DNA of 64,000 nt, taken from NCBI GenBank assembly GCA_004557825.1, contig SFFL01000007.1, positions 29,528 through 93,527 on the forward strand, given 5' to 3'. The first letter of the stretch is position 1, and each line of letters opens with the position of its first letter. The notes beneath the pieces were generated by a model. It saw nothing but the letters and a program-made list of their open reading frames with translations. It had not been told where the DNA came from and ran no database searches. This document shows positions 25,820-34,175 of the stretch, piece after piece. This DNA comes from Bacteroidales bacterium. Lineage in GTDB: Bacteria; Bacteroidota; Bacteroidia; Bacteroidales; Muribaculaceae. The translations under genes and the position numbers were made by a program.

Positions 25820-26674
25820 ATGGATATGGCGGAAGAAACAGCTGCTGTGACAGATACTCCCGTGACCGAGGTTCCTGAAAAGATGGTGCTCCGCACCGAG
25901 AACCTTGTGAAAAAATATGGCAAGCGCACGGTTGCCAACCATGTTTCGATTGATGTCAAGCAGGGAGAAATCGTGGGTTTGCTTGGACCCAACGGTGCCG
26001 GTAAGACCACAACGTTCTATATGACCACCGGACTTATTACACCTAACGAGGGTCGCATCTTTTTGAACGACAAAGATATAACGAATTATCCGGTATATAA
26101 GCGTGCGCAGAATGGCATAGGCTACCTTGCGCAGGAGGCGTCGGTATTCCGCAAGCTGTCGGTTGAGAACAATATCCGCGCCATTCTGGAGATGACAAAT
26201 ATGACCCGCGAGGAACAGCGCGAAAAGCTTGAGAGCCTGATTTCGGAATTCCGTCTGCAGAAAGTGCGCAAGAACCTCGGCGACCAGCTTTCGGGCGGTG
26301 AACGCCGCCGTACGGAGATAGCGCGCTGCTTGGCCATCAATCCCAAATTCATTATGCTTGATGAGCCGTTTGCCGGTGTCGACCCTATCGCAGTGGAGGA
26401 TATTCAGGAAGTGGTTTACCGACTGAAAGAGAAGAATATCGGCATCCTTATCACCGACCACAACGCCCAGGAGACGCTCCGTATCACCGACCGTGCGTAT
26501 CTGCTTTTCGAAGGGAAGATACTTTTCCAGGGCACATCGGAAGAACTTGCCGAGAACCCGGTAGTGCGCGAGAAATACCTTGGCCGCAGCTTCATCTTCT
26601 ATCGCAAGAAATTCGACGCCCGTGCCGCCACCCCCGCTCCCGCCGCTCAGGAAAATACACCCTCCGCATCCTAA
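25820..26674 (+). CDS. lptB: LPS export ABC transporter ATPase LptB
   Basis: A 284-residue ATPase of the LptBFGC lipopolysaccharide exporter. After a 20-residue leader of low complexity (ETAAVTDTPVTEVPE), Walker A is GPNGAGKTT, the Q-loop region is GIGYLAQEASVFRKLSVENN (diagnostic for LptB), the signature is LSGGERRR, Walker B is FIMLDEPFAG, and the H-loop is ITDHN. About 35 residues more than E. coli LptB are present at the ends: the leader and an Ala/Pro-rich tail. The other Lpt genes are not in the window. A pairing with udk is probably only shared transcription. Confidence 0.93.
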   Translation: MDMAEETAAVTDTPVTEVPEKMVLRTENLVKKYGKRTVANHVSIDVKQGEIVGLLGPNGAGKTTTFYMTTGLITPNEGRIFLNDKDITNYPVYKRAQNGIGYLAQEASVFRKLSVENNIRAILEMTNMTREEQREKLESLISEFRLQKVRKNLGDQLSGGERRRTEIARCLAINPKFIMLDEPFAGVDPIAVEDIQEVVYRLKEKNIGILITDHNAQETLRITDRAYLLFEGKILFQGTSEELAENPVVREKYLGRSFIFYRKKFDARAATPAPAAQENTPSAS

Positions 26675-26779
26675 TCCCCCGTTACATCGACTCCTTTAAT
26701 ATATAAGGAGTAAGATGAATACGACGATTCCTTTCAAGACTCTGCGAAATTTTTTTGGGTGAAGATTTTGTGGAAATAA

Positions 26780-26810
26780 TTTGACGGGAAAAATAATTGT
26801 TGTAACTTTG
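26780..26810 (+). promoter_or_regulatory. Strong promoter of a small RNA
   Basis: TTTG at 26780-26783, a 19-base spacer and TAACTTTG at 26803-26810 fit the Bacteroidetes promoter perfectly. Transcription should start near 26816; no gene begins within 370 bases. Confidence 0.65.
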
Positions 26811-26815
26811 CAGTC

Positions 26816-27016
26816 GAAAAGCATCCGCTTGCGGCAAATGCGTTTTGCGCATCTGTGTAAGTCACGCCGGGAGGTATCGCTTCGTAGGGCGGATGAGATG
26901 AATGTAAGTAAGATATAATCTCTACACTTTAGTTGCATAGACAACTCTTTTAGAATCACAAATTTGCCTTTTGGCTTTAATCCTGAAGATCCTGTGAAGG
27001 AACCTCAGGTTTTTTT
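26816..27016 (+). ncRNA. Putative small RNA, about 200 nt, unassigned
   Basis: The 516-base gap between lptB and the GH3 gene holds a complete transcription unit without a reading frame. A perfect promoter is followed by about 200 bases and a terminator with a run of T at 27010-27016. Pairings seen by eye: CATCCGC near 26823 with GCGGATG near 26892; ATGCG with CGCAT inside that arm (about 26839-26852); AGTTG with CAACT (about 26931-26945); and GCC-TTTT-GGC near 26966-26975. The size and long-range first stem would suit a 6S-like RNA, but I see no decisive signature. It does not show the cores of RNase P, tmRNA, SRP RNA or the common riboswitches. The 170 bases after the terminator (27017-27190) hold nothing I can name. 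Confidence 0.5.
26982..27016 (+). terminator. Terminator of the small RNA
   Basis: CCTGAAGATCC (26982-26992) pairs with GGAACCTCAGG (26999-27009) with two mismatches, followed by seven T. Confidence 0.75.
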
Positions 27017-27190
27017 ATGCCTTTTTTGTGGCTTGTACGTATTTGACAAACTTTGGGATTGATTCGCAAATGGTTTATGATGAAAATTTCTAATTTAGCG
27101 GCATATTTCGGGCGGATTGTGCTTGTGCGGCGCTCCCGCAGGGAATATGTGTGCTATATAGAAATTTGAATTAACCATAAATCAATCATA

Positions 27191-29488
27191 ATGAATCAAC
27201 CGTTAAAAATATTTTTTGCAGCGGCAATGCTCTTTGGAGCCTGCACCGGGGCAGATGCCCGTGGCACCGATGCCGAGATGCACTCGTTTGTTGACTCTCT
27301 GATGCAGAAGATGACTTTGCAACAGAAGATAGGGCAATTGAATCTGTGCGGTGCAAATGGCCTGGGCACCGGACCTATTGCCACGACCGACATTGCTCCC
27401 CGTCTCAGCAAAGGTGAAGTGGGCGGCGTGCTTAATCTGATGGGTGCCGAGCGTGTGGCCGAGTTGCAGAAATATGCCGTGGAAAACGATCCCAATCATA
27501 TACCTCTGATTTTTGGCCTGGATGTAATTCATGGCTACCGTACAATATTCCCCATTCCGCTTGGTTTGTCGGCCACATGGAATATGCCCCTTATCGAGGA
27601 GTCGGCCCGAGTGGCCGCCGTAGAATCGGGCAGCGATGGCATAAACTGGACCTATTCGCCAATGGTCGACATCTGCCGTGACCCGCGGTGGGGACGCCAG
27701 TCGGAGGGCAGCGGCGAAGATGTATACCTGGGCAGCGAGATAGCCAAAGCTATGGTTAAGGGCTACCAGGGAGATAACACCTTCAGCGAACCGGGTCGGA
27801 TAATGGCCTGTGTAAAACATGTGGCGCTGTATGGCGCACCCGATGGCGGCCGCGACTACAACACGGTGGATATGAGCCGCCAACGTATGTATAACGAGTA
27901 TCTTCCTCCATATCAGGCAGCTGTCGATGCCGGAGTCGGGTCGGCAATGAGCTCGTTCAACACCGTCGACGGCATTCCTGCCTCAGGCAACCGCTGGGTG
28001 CTGACCGACCTGCTGCGCAACCAGTGGGGATTCGACGGCTTCGTAGTGAGCGATGCCGGTTCGATTCAGGAAATGCGATTCCACGGTATGGGCGATATGC
28101 GCGATGTAGCTGTACTTGCCCTGAAAGCCGGACTGGATATGGATTTAGGTGCGGAGGCTTACACCCGCGAGTTGGAGGGTGCCCTGCAGCAGGGCCGCAT
28201 CACAGAAGCCGACATCGACCTGGCATGCCGCCGCATCCTTGAGGCCAAATACAAACTCGGCCTCTTCGATGACCCGTATCGCTTCTGCGACGTTAAGAAA
28301 GCCAAGAAAGTGATGTACAGCAAAGAGCACCGCGATTTCGCACGCAAGGCTGCGGCTGAAAGTTTTGTGCTCCTGAAAAATGAGGGCAATATTCTGCCGT
28401 TGAAAAAGCAGGGCAAGATAGCTCTGATTGGTCCGATTCTCGACACCCGCGACGATATCCTCGGCACCTGGGCCTGGTGTGCCGATTCTACACTATGCAC
28501 CCCGATTCTTGATGCCTTTAAAAAACGTCTTGGCAAGAAAGGCGAAATCCTCTATGCCCGTGGCGCGGAGTTTATCGACAGCGTGCCCTCCGACATATAT
28601 AATTATACCTTTGGCCGGGATGCCTCCTTCAAGTATCATCCCGCCAACGAAGCCGCATACCAGCAAGCTGTAGATGCCGCAGAGAAAGCCGACGTGGTTG
28701 TAGCATTCTTAGGAGAACATAAACTGTCGTCGGGCGAAAGTTCGTCGCGCACCAATCTTGAGCTTCCCAAATGCCAGAAAGAACTGCTCCGCCGCCTGAT
28801 GGCTACAGGAAAGCCTGTTGTACTTGTAAATTTCTCCGGTCGTGCAGTGGTTCTCACCGACGAAGCAGCCACCGTGCCCGCCATCCTTCAGGTATGGTCG
28901 CCCGGTTCTGAAGCCGGCGACGCGCTGTTCGACGTGCTTTTCGGCGATGTTAACCCCTCGGGCAAACTTACCGTAAGTTTCCCGCGCAACGTAGGCCAAC
29001 TGCCTATGCACTACGACGAACTGCCAACCGGCCGTCCGGCTCCTGCCGATGGCAGAACACAGAAATTCACCACCGGTTATATCGATTCCACTACTAAAGC
29101 CCTCTATCCCTTCGGTTATGGTCTGAGCTACACAACCTTTGACTATTCACCGGTGCACCTGAGTGCCGACAAGATGGCCAAGGATGGAGCGATAGATGCC
29201 ACTGTGACGGTGACCAATACCGGTTCCCGCGAAGGCGACGAGACTGTGCAGCTCTATCTGCGCGATGTGGTCGGCTCAATCTCCCGTCCGATCAAACAGC
29301 TAAAAGGGTTTGAGAAGATACACCTCAAACCTGGAGAGAGCCGCGATGTCACCTTCCGCATCACTCCTGAAATGCTGAAATTCTATAACTACAATCTCGA
29401 CTTTGTGGCAGAGCCTGGCGAGTTTATCGTGATGACCGGCCCCGACAGCGAGCGACTTACTGCCGCATCATTCACCCTGCTTCCATAA
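27191..29488 (+). CDS. Glycoside hydrolase family 3 beta-glucosidase
   Basis: A 765-residue exported GH3 enzyme, probably periplasmic. A signal sequence covers about 1-23. The TIM-barrel domain carries IFGLDVIHGYRTIFPIPLG, CVKH for substrate contact (Lys209-His210), and the nucleophile Asp288 in GFVVSDAG. The second alpha/beta domain follows (about 390-600), with GEHKLSSGESSSR holding the likely acid/base region. A C-terminal fibronectin-III-like domain (about 660-760) completes the BglX layout. Members cleave terminal beta-glucosyl or related units from oligosaccharides. It stands alone, between the small RNA and a strong terminator. Exact specificity cannot be read. Confidence 0.93.
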   Translation: MNQPLKIFFAAAMLFGACTGADARGTDAEMHSFVDSLMQKMTLQQKIGQLNLCGANGLGTGPIATTDIAPRLSKGEVGGVLNLMGAERVAELQKYAVENDPNHIPLIFGLDVIHGYRTIFPIPLGLSATWNMPLIEESARVAAVESGSDGINWTYSPMVDICRDPRWGRQSEGSGEDVYLGSEIAKAMVKGYQGDNTFSEPGRIMACVKHVALYGAPDGGRDYNTVDMSRQRMYNEYLPPYQAAVDAGVGSAMSSFNTVDGIPASGNRWVLTDLLRNQWGFDGFVVSDAGSIQEMRFHGMGDMRDVAVLALKAGLDMDLGAEAYTRELEGALQQGRITEADIDLACRRILEAKYKLGLFDDPYRFCDVKKAKKVMYSKEHRDFARKAAAESFVLLKNEGNILPLKKQGKIALIGPILDTRDDILGTWAWCADSTLCTPILDAFKKRLGKKGEILYARGAEFIDSVPSDIYNYTFGRDASFKYHPANEAAYQQAVDAAEKADVVVAFLGEHKLSSGESSSRTNLELPKCQKELLRRLMATGKPVVLVNFSGRAVVLTDEAATVPAILQVWSPGSEAGDALFDVLFGDVNPSGKLTVSFPRNVGQLPMHYDELPTGRPAPADGRTQKFTTGYIDSTTKALYPFGYGLSYTTFDYSPVHLSADKMAKDGAIDATVTVTNTGSREGDETVQLYLRDVVGSISRPIKQLKGFEKIHLKPGESRDVTFRITPEMLKFYNYNLDFVAEPGEFIVMTGPDSERLTAASFTLLP

Positions 29489-29537
29489 AGTTTTCCGACA
29501 TACTGAGAAACACGATTTCAATCTGAATAATTCAGAG

Positions 29538-29579
29538 CGACTGCATCGTAGAATTGCGTCTACGGTGCAGTCGTTTTTT
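29538..29579 (+). terminator. Terminator of the GH3 gene
   Basis: A 15-bp stem (CGACTGCATCGTAGA at 29538-29552 with TCTACGGTGCAGTCG at 29559-29573, one G-U pair) and six T. Confidence 0.92.
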
Positions 29580-29630
29580 GTGATTTATTTGTCGGATGTA
29601 CGGATGCGGACACAGATGTTCAACGTAATG

Positions 29631-29680
29631 CGCTGATAATCAGCGACGCTTGCAATGCGCACTTTTTTATTATAGTTTTG
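29631..29680 (+). promoter_or_regulatory. Promoter with upstream palindrome, efflux/two-component operon
   Basis: TTG at 29650-29652, a 20-base spacer and TAGTTTTG at 29673-29680 form a Bacteroidetes promoter 32 bases before the ATG at 29712. Directly upstream lies CGCTGATAATCAGCG (29631-29645), a perfect 6-bp inverted repeat with three central bases. Its place suits an activator or repressor site, possibly for the regulator at the end of this operon. Confidence 0.5.
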
Positions 29681-29711
29681 TGACAGAGAAATTCACTCTG
29701 ATTCCGAAACG

Positions 29712-30965
29712 ATGGACAAAACTATAGATAAAAAAGAGATCTACCTGGAGCGGCGCAAACGACTGCTCTTGTGGGGCATCCCCGCTGCTGTGGGGATTGC
29801 CGCACTCTCGGTGCTCCTATATAATATAGCACCTACGGTAAGCAGCCGCGACATCACGGTGGGCACGGCAGAGCGCGGACCTATCGAAATCACGGTTGCC
29901 GCCACCGGCCGCATTGTGGCGGCGTACGAAGAGATTATAAATTCTCCGGTGGAGTCGCGTGTGCTCAGCGTATATGCTCAGCCGGGCGATTCGGTTAAGG
30001 CCGGAATGCCACTGCTTTTGCTTGACCTGGAGCAGGAACAGACCGAACTTGGGAAATTGCAGGATGCACGCACGATGCAGGAGCAACAGCTTCGCCAGAT
30101 TCAGTTGAGCAATATGACCGACATCAGCGACCTGGAAATGCAGATTAAGGTAAGCGAGATGAATGTGAGCCGCCAACGCATCGAAGTAGAGAATGAACGG
30201 CGTCTCGACAGCATCGGAAGCGGCACCGGCGACCGGGTGCGACAGGCCGAAACGGCGTATCGCGCAGGCGTGCTCGAACTTGAGCAGCTTCGCACCCGGT
30301 TGCGTAACGAGCGTCAGCGAGCTTCCGCCGCTGAAAAAAGCCAGCGCCTCAATGTCAGTACGGCCGACCGCGATATTGCTTTGATGGAAAAGACAATTCA
30401 CCGAGGCAGCATCCCGGCGCCGCTCGATGGAGTGCTTACATATATCACCACCGATCTGGGCACCCGTGTGGGTGCCGGTGAGAAGGTGGCCGTTGTGGCC
30501 GACCTCTCCAGTTTTAAGGTGATAGGCGAGGTGCCGGAAGGGAGCAGTGACCGCTTGCAACCCGGAGCGGCCGTAACCATACGCATAAGCGGGGCACAGT
30601 TTACCGGCACTGTCAGCAATATCACCCCGCAGGCCCGCCAGGGAGTGGTGTCGTTTGTGGTGCGACTCGACAATCCGCGCGACAGCCGTCTTCGTTCCGG
30701 TGCCCGAGCCGAACTGCAGGTAAGTTTCGACTATAAAAGCGAAGTGCTGCGAGTGCCAAACGGAGCCTTCTATAAAGGAGAGGGGGATTACCGTATGTTT
30801 GTTTTCGACTCAAAAGATCGTGCTGTCCGGCGCAGTATCCGTGTAGGCGACGGCAACCGCGACTATGTGGAAATCCTCGACGGACTCAAACCGGGCGACA
30901 AAATCATCATCAGTGATACCGAACATTACAGCAATAAGAATAAACTCAAAATCAAATGGGAATAA
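29712..30965 (+). CDS. Efflux periplasmic adaptor (MacA/HlyD family)
   Basis: A 417-residue membrane-fusion protein with an N-terminal transmembrane anchor (about residues 18-40) instead of a lipobox. The order is first half of the lipoyl domain (VAATGRIVAAYEEIINSPVE), a long coiled-coil hairpin (about 95-215, with many Glu/Gln/Arg), second lipoyl half (GSIPAPLDGVLTYI), then beta-barrel and membrane-proximal domains. This is the MacA-type layout used with ABC pumps. Its stop overlaps the start of the ATPase gene by 10 bases. It is first of a seven-gene operon running to 37503. Confidence 0.9.
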   Translation: MDKTIDKKEIYLERRKRLLLWGIPAAVGIAALSVLLYNIAPTVSSRDITVGTAERGPIEITVAATGRIVAAYEEIINSPVESRVLSVYAQPGDSVKAGMPLLLLDLEQEQTELGKLQDARTMQEQQLRQIQLSNMTDISDLEMQIKVSEMNVSRQRIEVENERRLDSIGSGTGDRVRQAETAYRAGVLELEQLRTRLRNERQRASAAEKSQRLNVSTADRDIALMEKTIHRGSIPAPLDGVLTYITTDLGTRVGAGEKVAVVADLSSFKVIGEVPEGSSDRLQPGAAVTIRISGAQFTGTVSNITPQARQGVVSFVVRLDNPRDSRLRSGARAELQVSFDYKSEVLRVPNGAFYKGEGDYRMFVFDSKDRAVRRSIRVGDGNRDYVEILDGLKPGDKIIISDTEHYSNKNKLKIKWE

Positions 30966-31630
30966 TTACATTAAACGGTATTGAAAAAGTATACCGCACC
31001 AAAGAAATAGAGACCACCGCGCTCGAAAACGTTAACCTCGATGTAAACAAAGGCGAATTTCTGAGCATTATGGGGCCGAGCGGTTGCGGCAAATCCACGC
31101 TGCTCAATATCATAGGTTTGCTCGACAAACCCACAAAAGGCTGCGTGACCATCCTTGACCGCGACTGCAGCCAACTCAGCGACCGGGAACTGTCGCATTT
31201 CCGCAACGCAAACCTGGGATTCGTGTTCCAGAGCTTCCACCTGATACCCACACTCGATGTGGCTGCCAATGTGGAAATACCTCTGCTTTACCGCAAGGGT
31301 GTGAGCGCCCGGCAGCGCCGCGAGCGCGTGGAGCAAGTGCTTGAACGACTGGAGATGTCGCACCGCATCCATCATTTGCCCACCCAGCTCAGTGGCGGAC
31401 AGTCGCAGCGAGTAGCCATAGCCCGCGCCATCGTAGGAAATCCGCAGATAGTGCTGGCCGACGAACCTACCGGCAACCTCGACAGCAAGATGGGTGCAGA
31501 GGTGATGTCGCTGCTGCAGCGACTCAACAAGGAGGATGGCACCACAATCATAATGGTCACCCACAATGAAATGCAGGCGCAGGAAACCGACCGTATCGTG
31601 CGCTTCTTCGACGGCCGCATAATCGGATAA
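30956..31630 (+). CDS. ABC transporter ATPase, MacB/LolD type
   Basis: A 224-residue ATPase with Walker A GPSGCGKST, Q-loop GFVFQSFHLIPTLDVAANVEIP, signature LSGGQSQR, Walker B IVLADEPTGNLDS and H-loop VTHN. The PTLDVAANVE segment is typical of the MacB/LolD/FtsE mechanotransmission group. Here the ATPase is a separate polypeptide, unlike E. coli MacB, in which ATPase and permease are fused. It overlaps the adaptor gene and is followed after 16 bases by the first permease gene. Confidence 0.93.
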   Translation: MGIITLNGIEKVYRTKEIETTALENVNLDVNKGEFLSIMGPSGCGKSTLLNIIGLLDKPTKGCVTILDRDCSQLSDRELSHFRNANLGFVFQSFHLIPTLDVAANVEIPLLYRKGVSARQRRERVEQVLERLEMSHRIHHLPTQLSGGQSQRVAIARAIVGNPQIVLADEPTGNLDSKMGAEVMSLLQRLNKEDGTTIIMVTHNEMQAQETDRIVRFFDGRIIG

Positions 31631-31646
31631 ATGGTGCTTCTAAGCT

Positions 31647-32897
31647 ATGAAACAGAAAATACGTCAGATAATCAACGACATGCGGCAGCAGCCGCTTGTG
31701 GGCACAGTCACCTTTATAGCTACGGTGCTATCCATATTCCTGTTTATGGTGGTGGTGATAACATCACGTGTAAAAGTTGTGCCGTTTTCGCCGGAAAGCT
31801 GCCGCGACCGGTTGCTGATAGGGCAGTATATCCATGTGAAAGATGAAAAAGGCAATGACTCGTCGGGCAGCATGAGTACCCTTACCGCGCAAAAACTGTA
31901 CGACGGACTTAAAGGGGTGGAGTGTGTATCGTATTCACAGTATCTCGAAACGATGACGGCAGCCGGCATCGAAGGAAAATACTTCAATGCATACTGCCGC
32001 CCCACCGATGCAGAGTTCTTCAAGGTGTTTGACCACAAACTGATTGCCGGGCGCTACTATACCCAGGAGGAAGCTGACGCGAGCCTGCCGGTGGTGGTCA
32101 TAAACGAGCGCACCGCCCGCAAGGCTTTTGGCACCGTCGACTGCTTGGGGCGTGAAATCAGCCTCAATCATAAAAAATACAATGTTGTAGGCGTGGTGAG
32201 CGATCACTCCTTCCTGGCCACCACAGCCTGCGGCGACGTTTTCATTGCATTCGGAGGCGATAAAGAGGGCTTATTCGGCGGTACAACTGCGGCACTCCTT
32301 GTAGAGGAGGGGGTGGATTTCGATTCTGTGCGCAAGCAGGTTAAAGCCCGCTACGCAATCCTTGACACCGAGCTTCGCCCCGAAGGGAAGAAAACTGTCT
32401 ATCACGAAGCGCCCTTCGATCAGGCCACTGTATCAGGTGGACTTCGTGGCAGCAACACCACTCCTGACACTACTTCCGACTCGTATGTGCGCTATACGCT
32501 CTATGCCATTCTTCTCCTTGTGCCGGCCATCAACCTCAGCAGCCTGCTTCACAGCCGTATGCGCAAACGCATAAGTGAGATAGGCGTGCGCCGTGCCTTC
32601 GGATGCACACGCCTGCGCGTAATCACAGATATAATCTGGGAAAATTTCCTGATCACACTTGTTGGCGGCATTGTCGGCGTGGCCCTGGGCATAACATTCG
32701 CACTGACCTACAGCGGACTGTATGAAGATATGGAAACCTATGGAAGCGGCATCACTCCCGACATCGGTTCGGTAATAAATTTCGGCACCATACTCATAGC
32801 CGTGGGTGTTTGCTTTATACTGAACCTCATAAGCGCCTCTCTGCCGGCCTGGCAGGCTTCACGCCTTAACCCCGTGGAGGCAATCAACGCAAAGTAA
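31647..32897 (+). CDS. ABC transporter permease, MacB/FtsX type (first)
   Basis: A 416-residue permease with one N-terminal transmembrane helix (about 20-40), a periplasmic MacB-like domain (about 45-280) and three C-terminal helices with the FtsX domain. The cytoplasmic loop ISEIGVRRAFGCTR and the terminal PAWQASRLNPVEAIN are standard for this family. It should work as half of a heterodimer with the next gene, passing substrate or mechanical force to the adaptor and outer channel. Confidence 0.9.
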   Translation: MKQKIRQIINDMRQQPLVGTVTFIATVLSIFLFMVVVITSRVKVVPFSPESCRDRLLIGQYIHVKDEKGNDSSGSMSTLTAQKLYDGLKGVECVSYSQYLETMTAAGIEGKYFNAYCRPTDAEFFKVFDHKLIAGRYYTQEEADASLPVVVINERTARKAFGTVDCLGREISLNHKKYNVVGVVSDHSFLATTACGDVFIAFGGDKEGLFGGTTAALLVEEGVDFDSVRKQVKARYAILDTELRPEGKKTVYHEAPFDQATVSGGLRGSNTTPDTTSDSYVRYTLYAILLLVPAINLSSLLHSRMRKRISEIGVRRAFGCTRLRVITDIIWENFLITLVGGIVGVALGITFALTYSGLYEDMETYGSGITPDIGSVINFGTILIAVGVCFILNLISASLPAWQASRLNPVEAINAK

Positions 32898-32922
32898 ACC
32901 TACAGCCATATTACATAAGATT

Positions 32923-34152
32923 ATGAAACGTAAACTTCTGAAACAGATGCTCAATGAGTGGCGCTCAAATATTTGGATCGTCATCGAGCTTGTGATAGTG
33001 CTGCTGGTATTGCAGATTATCTTCGGCATAATGTACTCGATATATGATATGAAACAACCGGTGTTGGACACCGATATCGACGACATCTATGTGGCAGACG
33101 TAAATCAACTGAGCGAGGAGAGCGAGGGTTATGTGGCCTACGACAGCACCCACTCGGCTGCAACCGATCTGGATATGCTTATCGCCAAACTGCGCTCCAA
33201 CCCATATGTGGAGAAAATCGGTTACGGCACGGGCAATGCCATCCCTTACCAGTATAATTTCTGGGGCAGAACGATTTCGCTTCCCGGAGATGGAAAGAAG
33301 TCTTTTCACATCAACGACCGCGGTATGTCGCCGGAGATGATTGAAGTGTTCCAGATACGTGGTATAAAAGGTGAGACTCCAAGCCAGCTGGCCGATATGA
33401 TGCGCAAAGGATATATCCTTCTTTCCGAGACAGAATTCAGCTATGAAGAAAACGCCCCTAAAGCTGCTGAGTTTGTGGGTAAAGATGTGGAAATGCAGGA
33501 CGAACCGCCGGTCACTTACCACGTGGGCGCAGTGGCGCAGCCTATGCGCCGCAGCGATTACGAGCCTTTATATGCCGGTACCTGCTATGAGCCAATCCCT
33601 GTAAACTATGCAAAGGTGATAGCTTTGCGCGTGAAACCGGGCACAGGACATAAATTCATCGAGTCGCTCACGATAGCCGACCAGCAGTCGGGCAATCTTT
33701 TCCTGACCAATCTATCCACACTCTCTGATAAACGAGATATATGCCAGATGGATGTAGTACAGGCAGTAAGGAGTATTACAGCGTGCGCGCTCTTTGTGCT
33801 GGTGATGGTCTTCCTCGGATTTCTGGGCACCTTCTGGTTCCGCACTCAGCAACGTGTGCCGGAGATTGCCATCCGAAAAGTCAACGGCGCCACCAACCGC
33901 GACATTTATCTACGCTTCTTTGCCGAAGGTATGATTCTGCTTGCGGTGGCCGTGGTGATAACGATGCCTCTGACGATATGGATTGTGACTAATCTGGCGG
34001 AGATTGTGGAAATGCCGTTTGACAATAATGCGGAGGTTGCTGCGGTGATTATCAGCGTAGTGGTGCTGGCTCTGCTAATCATCGCCGGCATATATGCTCC
34101 GGCCCGGAAGGCTGCCGCCGTGAATCCGGCCGAAGCGCTCAAAGATATGTAG
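32923..34152 (+). CDS. ABC transporter permease, MacB/FtsX type (second)
   Basis: A 409-residue paralogue of the preceding permease with the same layout: one N-terminal helix (about 18-40), a periplasmic domain, and three C-terminal helices. It has PEIAIRKVNGATNRDIYLRF as the cytoplasmic coupling loop and ends YAPARKAAAVNPAEALKDM. Two different permease halves with one ATPase is a common Bacteroidetes arrangement. It is 25 bases after the first permease gene and 23 before the channel gene. Confidence 0.9.
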   Translation: MKRKLLKQMLNEWRSNIWIVIELVIVLLVLQIIFGIMYSIYDMKQPVLDTDIDDIYVADVNQLSEESEGYVAYDSTHSAATDLDMLIAKLRSNPYVEKIGYGTGNAIPYQYNFWGRTISLPGDGKKSFHINDRGMSPEMIEVFQIRGIKGETPSQLADMMRKGYILLSETEFSYEENAPKAAEFVGKDVEMQDEPPVTYHVGAVAQPMRRSDYEPLYAGTCYEPIPVNYAKVIALRVKPGTGHKFIESLTIADQQSGNLFLTNLSTLSDKRDICQMDVVQAVRSITACALFVLVMVFLGFLGTFWFRTQQRVPEIAIRKVNGATNRDIYLRFFAEGMILLAVAVVITMPLTIWIVTNLAEIVEMPFDNNAEVAAVIISVVVLALLIIAGIYAPARKAAAVNPAEALKDM

Positions 34153-34175
34153 TTTGGTTCCTGTCTTTAATTTCA

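Noticed and set aside
26816..27190. Leader riboswitch for the GH3 gene
   Set aside because: The terminator with its T-run lies about 175 bases before the ATG with no alternative pairing seen, and no known riboswitch core is present.
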